From Mesostigma viride (taxonomy: Eukaryota > Streptophyta > Mesostigmatophyceae > Mesostigmatales > Mesostigmataceae), in contig RPFO01000578.1 of the NCBI GenBank assembly GCA_009746045.1, positions 167,501-231,500 on the forward strand: a stretch of 64,000 nucleotides of DNA. Direction: 5' to 3'. Under the pieces are notes generated by a model, which was given only the letters and a program-made list of their open reading frames with translations, searched no databases and was not told the DNA's origin. This document shows positions 56,101 to 62,100 of the stretch, one piece after another. Position 1 is the first letter of the stretch; every line of letters starts with the position of its first letter. The position numbers and the translations under genes were made by a program.

Positions 56101-59100
56101 CAGCATCCCATTGTCCCACAGCTCGTCCACCGCCTCCTCGCGCCAGCTCCCATACGAGAGGCAAGTGCGCTTGCTCGCCTTGCCGCCGATCAGCAACGCG
56201 AGCACCCCCGGCTGGGCATGCCTCAGATTGTGGTGGTTGTTACCTGGCTCGACCATGTCACTCGCAGAGTTGTTATTGCCGCAGTCACTGCTCACCTCAA
56301 GCTCGTTGTCCGCCACCGCCCCTGCAGTGTTGGCCCGTTTGAGGGGTGCCTTGGGGGGGCTCGGGGGGGGGCCGCCGCCGATGTTGGCCCCGCCCCCGCT
56401 AAGCACGCCTACTGCCAACGGGCCCATGCCACCGACAGGACCGATCAAGGGAGAGCGGCCACGGTCGGCAGCCGCCGCTGCAGCGGCCGCTGCGGCTGCG
56501 GCGGCAGCCCCCCCCCGCTTGGGGTTGCCCGCGCGCGTGAGGCAGCAGATGACGCCGTACACAATGTCTACGAGTGAAATGTGGGCAATGGACTTGGTGT
56601 GCTCCACCAGCTGGTGCATGCCCAGCAGGTCGCCGAACATGTCAGGCAGTGGGTCGGAGCGCACAAAGCGGTGGATGGGCAGGAAGCTGATGTTGACCGC
56701 CAGGTGGACGTAGTCGCCCATGGCCAGGCTGTCCAGCACGCCCTGCGGCGAGAGACATTGACGGATTGGAACGAGGGTCGTGATGGCCAGCAGAAAGAGG
56801 GTGAGCGAACCAGACCTGGAACGTTTTCCTGCCCCCCCAACAGCAAGCGAAGTGTGAGGAAACATGACGGTAATGGAAAGCTGGGTCGAAAAGGGAGGAT
56901 TTGAAAAGACAGGAGTGGGGCTGGGGCCAGGTCAGGGAAGGTCAGGGTATGATAAACAAGGTACGATCTCCCAGCATATATGCCAGGGTGAATGTGCTGG
57001 CTAGAGCAAGGAAGCAAGGAACACTTAAAGAACACACCCGACAAGTGCATCAACAACATTTTAAGGGTTGAAGAGCACGGCGCAGGCCTGGCATCGCAGC
57101 CCCACAAAAAAGTGGTAAGAAGGCCCACCTTCCCCCACCATAAAAGAGGGCATTGCAAAGCGAAGTTAAAGCCTAGAAGGTCCCGACTGATGGCCTGCCA
57201 AACATCCCAACTCAACCCCCCTGCCCTTTGCAATAGCGAGCACCCTAACATATACCCTGCCCTCGTAATGGAAAGTTGTCAATGAGCTGATGGTATGCAA
57301 GACCATAAATACAATACCAATACCATTGAAGACAGAACTATCTATGCAAGCATCCATATCACAAGCAGCACTACAAATACCACTACCACCACAAGTAGCA
57401 CCACGAATACCCCTACAACTACAAGTACCACTAAAAATAGCACTATCGCTAACAACACCACTACAAACAGCATTACACACACCACTACAGCTGCAAGTAC
57501 CACCACAAATAGCAATAAAGAAGCAACCAGCACTGCCACTGCAAATAACACCGCAAATTGCACTACATATAGCATTGCAAGTAGCACTGCCACATCAAGT
57601 ATCGATAGGAGTTAAAATACTGATATTTGCATGCACTCAATGACGCCGCTGGCGCACCCACCGTCTGGAAGTGCTCGATGCTGTCTGTTATTGGCCGATG
57701 GAATGCCGACACAAACGCCCCGTACGTGAAGTGGATGGCCCCGCCTAGCGCCCGGTTGCCCAGTTGGGCGTTCAGCTCCAAGCCCACACACGCAATGTCG
57801 AAGCCTTCCTTGCTGTTGGACGTCACAATGGGGTGCACGCAGCCGCCGTACATGGAGTAGGCGTATGCGCTGAAGCTGCAGTTGCCGTGGCGGATGCTGA
57901 GCACTACCATCATGGCCCCCAGCAGCGACATGAGCGGCTGTGGGGAGGGAAGGAGAAGGAGAAGAGGTAGCAGAGTGGGTGGGTCAGCAGCACGTGGGTG
58001 GAAGGGTCAGGTGGCGTGGGGTGGAGTGGGGAGGGGTCGGATGGGATTGGGTGGGAAAGGGTGGGGTAACCAGGCGGTTTTGGACAGGTTGGGAGAAGGG
58101 GGCCAGCACAACGAAAGAATGAGAGAATGGAGAGTCAAAAGTGACCAAGCATCCGGGCACGGCTAAGACTGCGATCTCGATGTTACAACAACCAGGGAGG
58201 GGGAGAGGGAGGTGGAACGGTGCAAAAGGGAGGGAATGATGAGGCAGCCATATGCTGTTAGATTGATTAATTAATTGATTAAAATGCGCGACTGCATCAC
58301 CTGGGTACCAATAAAGGAACCGTCGACTCCTGATCACAACAGATAGGGAGGGCGCCCTAGCTTCTCTCACTGCCACAAGTGGGCAGGCTACAGAGGAATC
58401 TCTATGCACCATGGTGCAGGCCAACTGTGGGTGTATACGGTTAGATGCACACCGCCTAAACCTACTCATGTCAAACAGCTGAACATGGCTAACGCTTCCG
58501 TGCCTCCCCTCCCCTCCCCTCCCCTCCCCTCCCCTCCCCTCCCCTCCCTCTCCCCTCCCCTCCCCTCCCCTCCCCTCCCCTCCCCTCCCCTCCCCTCCCC
58601 TCCCCTCCCCCCTCCCCTCCCCTCCCCTCCCTCCCCTCCCCTCTCTCCCCCTCCCCCCCCCCTCCCCCCCCCCCCCCCCCCCCTCCCCCCCCCTCCCCCC
58701 TCCCCCCCTCCCCCCCCTCCCCCCCCTCCCCCCCTCCCCCCCCTCCCCCTCCTCCCCCTCCCCCCCCCTCCCCCCTCCCCCCCCTCCCCCCCCCCCTCCC
58801 CCCCTCCCCCCCCCCTCCCCCCCCCCCCCTCCCCCCCCCCCCCCCCTCCCCCCCCCCCCCCCCCCCCTCCCCCCCCCCCCCCCCCCCCCCCCCCTCCCCC
58901 CTCCCCCCCCTCCCCCCCCCCCCCCCCCCCCCCCCTCCCCCCCCCCTCCCCCCCCCTCCCCTCCCTCCCCTCCCCCCCCTCCCCTCCCCTCCCCTCCCCT
59001 CCCCTCCCCTCCCCTCCCCTCCCCTCCCCTCCCCTCCCCTCCCCTCCCTCCCCTCCCCTCCCCTCCCTCCCCTCCCCTCCCCTCCCCTCCCCTCCCCTCC

Positions 59101-62100
59101 CCTCCCTCCCCTCCCCTCCCCTCCCCTCCCCTCCCCTCCCCTCCCCTCCCCTCCCCTCCTCTCCCCTCCCACCACTCAGCAGGTTGGAGCTTGCCTCCGT
59201 GGTCATGCCTCACCCTGATCCCACCCCGTCCATTCCCGCTCACCTGGTCCCACTGGTACGCCGAGGGTATGATGCGCTGCAGCATGGACATGGCGGCCTG
59301 GATGCGCGGGTCGTTGAGCGTGGGCAGCGAGAGCAGCGCCGACACGCCGTGCTCGCGCAGGAACGAGTTTATCTTGGCCACCTCCTCGGACAGGCGCTGC
59401 GCCAGCTGGCCAGGGTCCTCGGGGATGTCCAGCCCAAACACGCGCATGCTCTTGATGCCGCAGCGCACCGCCTCGGCCACACGGTTGACCGTGAAGAGTA
59501 TGTACTGTGTGTATGGTGTGCGTGAGTGTGGTATGTGTGCGTGTGTGCGTACGGTGTGCGTGTGTGTGGTATGTGTGCGTGTGTGTGGAATGGTGTGGGG
59601 AAGGAGGGACAGGGGGCAGGTGCGGGTGCCCCGCGCCCATAATGGGAGGTAGGATGAATTTCGGTCGCATGGGTGAGTAAGCAAGCCATAGACGCAAAAA
59701 AAGCCAAACATTCCAAGGGTTAGAAGTCTTTCTACTCTAAATGGACCGTCGTGCACATCTGAGACAGCGGAGACTAGCCATAATCTAAGTGGTCAGCTGC
59801 CCCTCAGCCCCTGCTGCGACACCAAGGAGCTCTGTTCACGACAGGGCAGCACAAATGCACGGCAGGGGCACATTAAGCGGGCGAATCACTTGGGCAAAAT
59901 TTTTTGCTCATACACTTCTTGCCTGCAGCAGAGCATCAGGAAACAAGCTGGTGGCCAGGTGTCGCATGTGCCTGGGTGGGGACATACTTCGTGAGGCTGC
60001 AGACAGCCAGAAGACGAGATGAGACCAATAGTCGGTGATGGGGGTGGGTGATGATAAACATAGGCACTGGCTGCTTTGAGAGCTTCAGATGTAAGCACAG
60101 TAAGCTAACGAGTGAATTTTGCTGTGAGAACGCAGGAGCATGCAATGGCATGCACCGACATCACCTGCTCTATGAGCATCAAGTGTAACCAGAAAGGATA
60201 AAGCACACTACTTGAACGCCTTATGCTTTGGAAATGCCATGGGCATGCAAGAGCGACTAGTAAGACCGTGCATGACTCACTGATCCTGCACGCGGCCAGG
60301 GTGCAGGGCAGTGTCTGTAGGAGCAGAGGCACACAAAAGGGGAGAGGAGGAGAGGGCAAGCCATGTTGCGGACTGCAGGGCGTTGTGAAGAAAGCCTGAA
60401 GACCAGGACACCAGCGGATGCTTGAAGGGAAAGTTGGTATAATCAAAACACGCAAACCAGGGAATTTGAGCAGCAGCATGAAGCCTGATTGGCACTTCAT
60501 GAAAACAGTTGCTTCTTAAAACAAGGATCCGCTCACAACCAACTTAACATCTACGTCCAAACATCACTGCACCGCAAGTGTCTCCTATCTCATAGAAGTG
60601 TTTGGCATTCACAAGGTGCTGGACGGAAACCTCATCTCCGCCAAAGAGGGGGAGTGGCACGTAGGTGGGACATTATCTTACGAGCCACCAATCACAGCTC
60701 CTCCAGCTGCACCACAAGTGCGAGTTTCTGCCGCCTACACCCACCAGGTGTTTGACTACCAGTTTAAACCCACCAATTCGAGCTCATCCAGCTGCACCAC
60801 GAAATTCCAGTCCACCGCATGCAGCCGCATCTGTAGAGTTTGCAGCGGAAGGGCACAGGGGCATAGGCGCAAAGGCTTAGACGAGGTATTGCCTTGTGGG
60901 ACAGCCCATGGTACGCAAGCGAACAGATGGCCAAGCCCCTCCACTCCAAAGAATGGTGTCAGGCTGCTACTGCACGCAACCACTCACCAACACTCCATGG
61001 GCTACCGGCATTCCTCAATTTCATTCTTGAAAAAATGACAAGCTGAGTCTACCTTTTTCCTCCACGAACAAGCATCTCCAATCACAGGCAATGCCGCTTA
61101 TCATGGCAATGTTCTTGCAGCATTTGCCATGTGCCATCGGTTGTAATTCAGATAGGGACACATTTTACATTCAAAAAGAGACAACCATGGCACATTTTCC
61201 ACTTGCAACAGCAACCTTCCTACCCACGCCGTTGCACCTATAAGGATGGCATCTCTCCTTCCCCCCATCCCACCCCAACCCCGCTAATTCCTTCATGAGC
61301 TCCACTTCATCCTTCCTTGGCGTCAGCTCCCCCGCCCCCCCTTCCCTTCCCTTCCCTCCCCATCCCCTCACCTCGCTGATGATGGCCAGCGCGGCCTCTG
61401 GCTCCGACATCAGGTACGTGCACTCCGCCAGCAGCAGCTTGGCGGCAAACCACGAGGCGTAGCTGGCCGCATCGTGCTGCCAGGTGTCGCCCAGGATCTT
61501 GATGACCACCTGCGCGTGGTGCCGCGCCGCGTCGTATGCGGTGCTGCTCTTGGCGCGGTCCGCCGCGCGCAGGTTCAGCTCCACCAGCAGCGGCTTCTGC
61601 CCATCGTCCACCAGCCCTGCGCCCAGCGCGATGTTCATGTGGAAGAGCACGTCGTACAGCTTCTTCTCCAGGTCGTTCTTGTCCAGCGCGCCCAGCTGCA
61701 GCACGCCGACGCGCAGGTGGATTTGGTGCCGCTGCGCCTCCGCAAGTCCCTGGTATGCAGCCTGCTGGACGCGGTCATGCACGAAGCGGTACTTGATGTC
61801 GTCCAGGATGCGGCTGCCGCTAGTACTGCCTTGCACAGCGGTGCTGCTGCTGGGGCCAGCGAGAGCATCGCCTCCAGTGCTGGCTTTTTGGTCTTGGCAA
61901 TCCACGTTTGCGACAGTTCCTCTGGGCCCCCTGGCAGTTGCTACCACGGCCATGGTGTCGCCAGCGGCCTTGCTGAAGAGGTATTCGGTCCCGTCGGGGA
62001 TGACAAAGGACTGGCGCACGGCAGGCCAGAGGGCGGCAGCAATCACGCTGGCCTTCTTGCCCAGCACGATAGCGAGCGTGCGCATGTCGAATGAGTCGCC

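Noticed and set aside
57984-59756. 590-codon ORF rich in Gly, Glu and Arg and the matching Pro/Ser ORF
   Set aside because: Mostly the CCCCT/poly-C tract; only 59244-59504 inside it is a supported exon.
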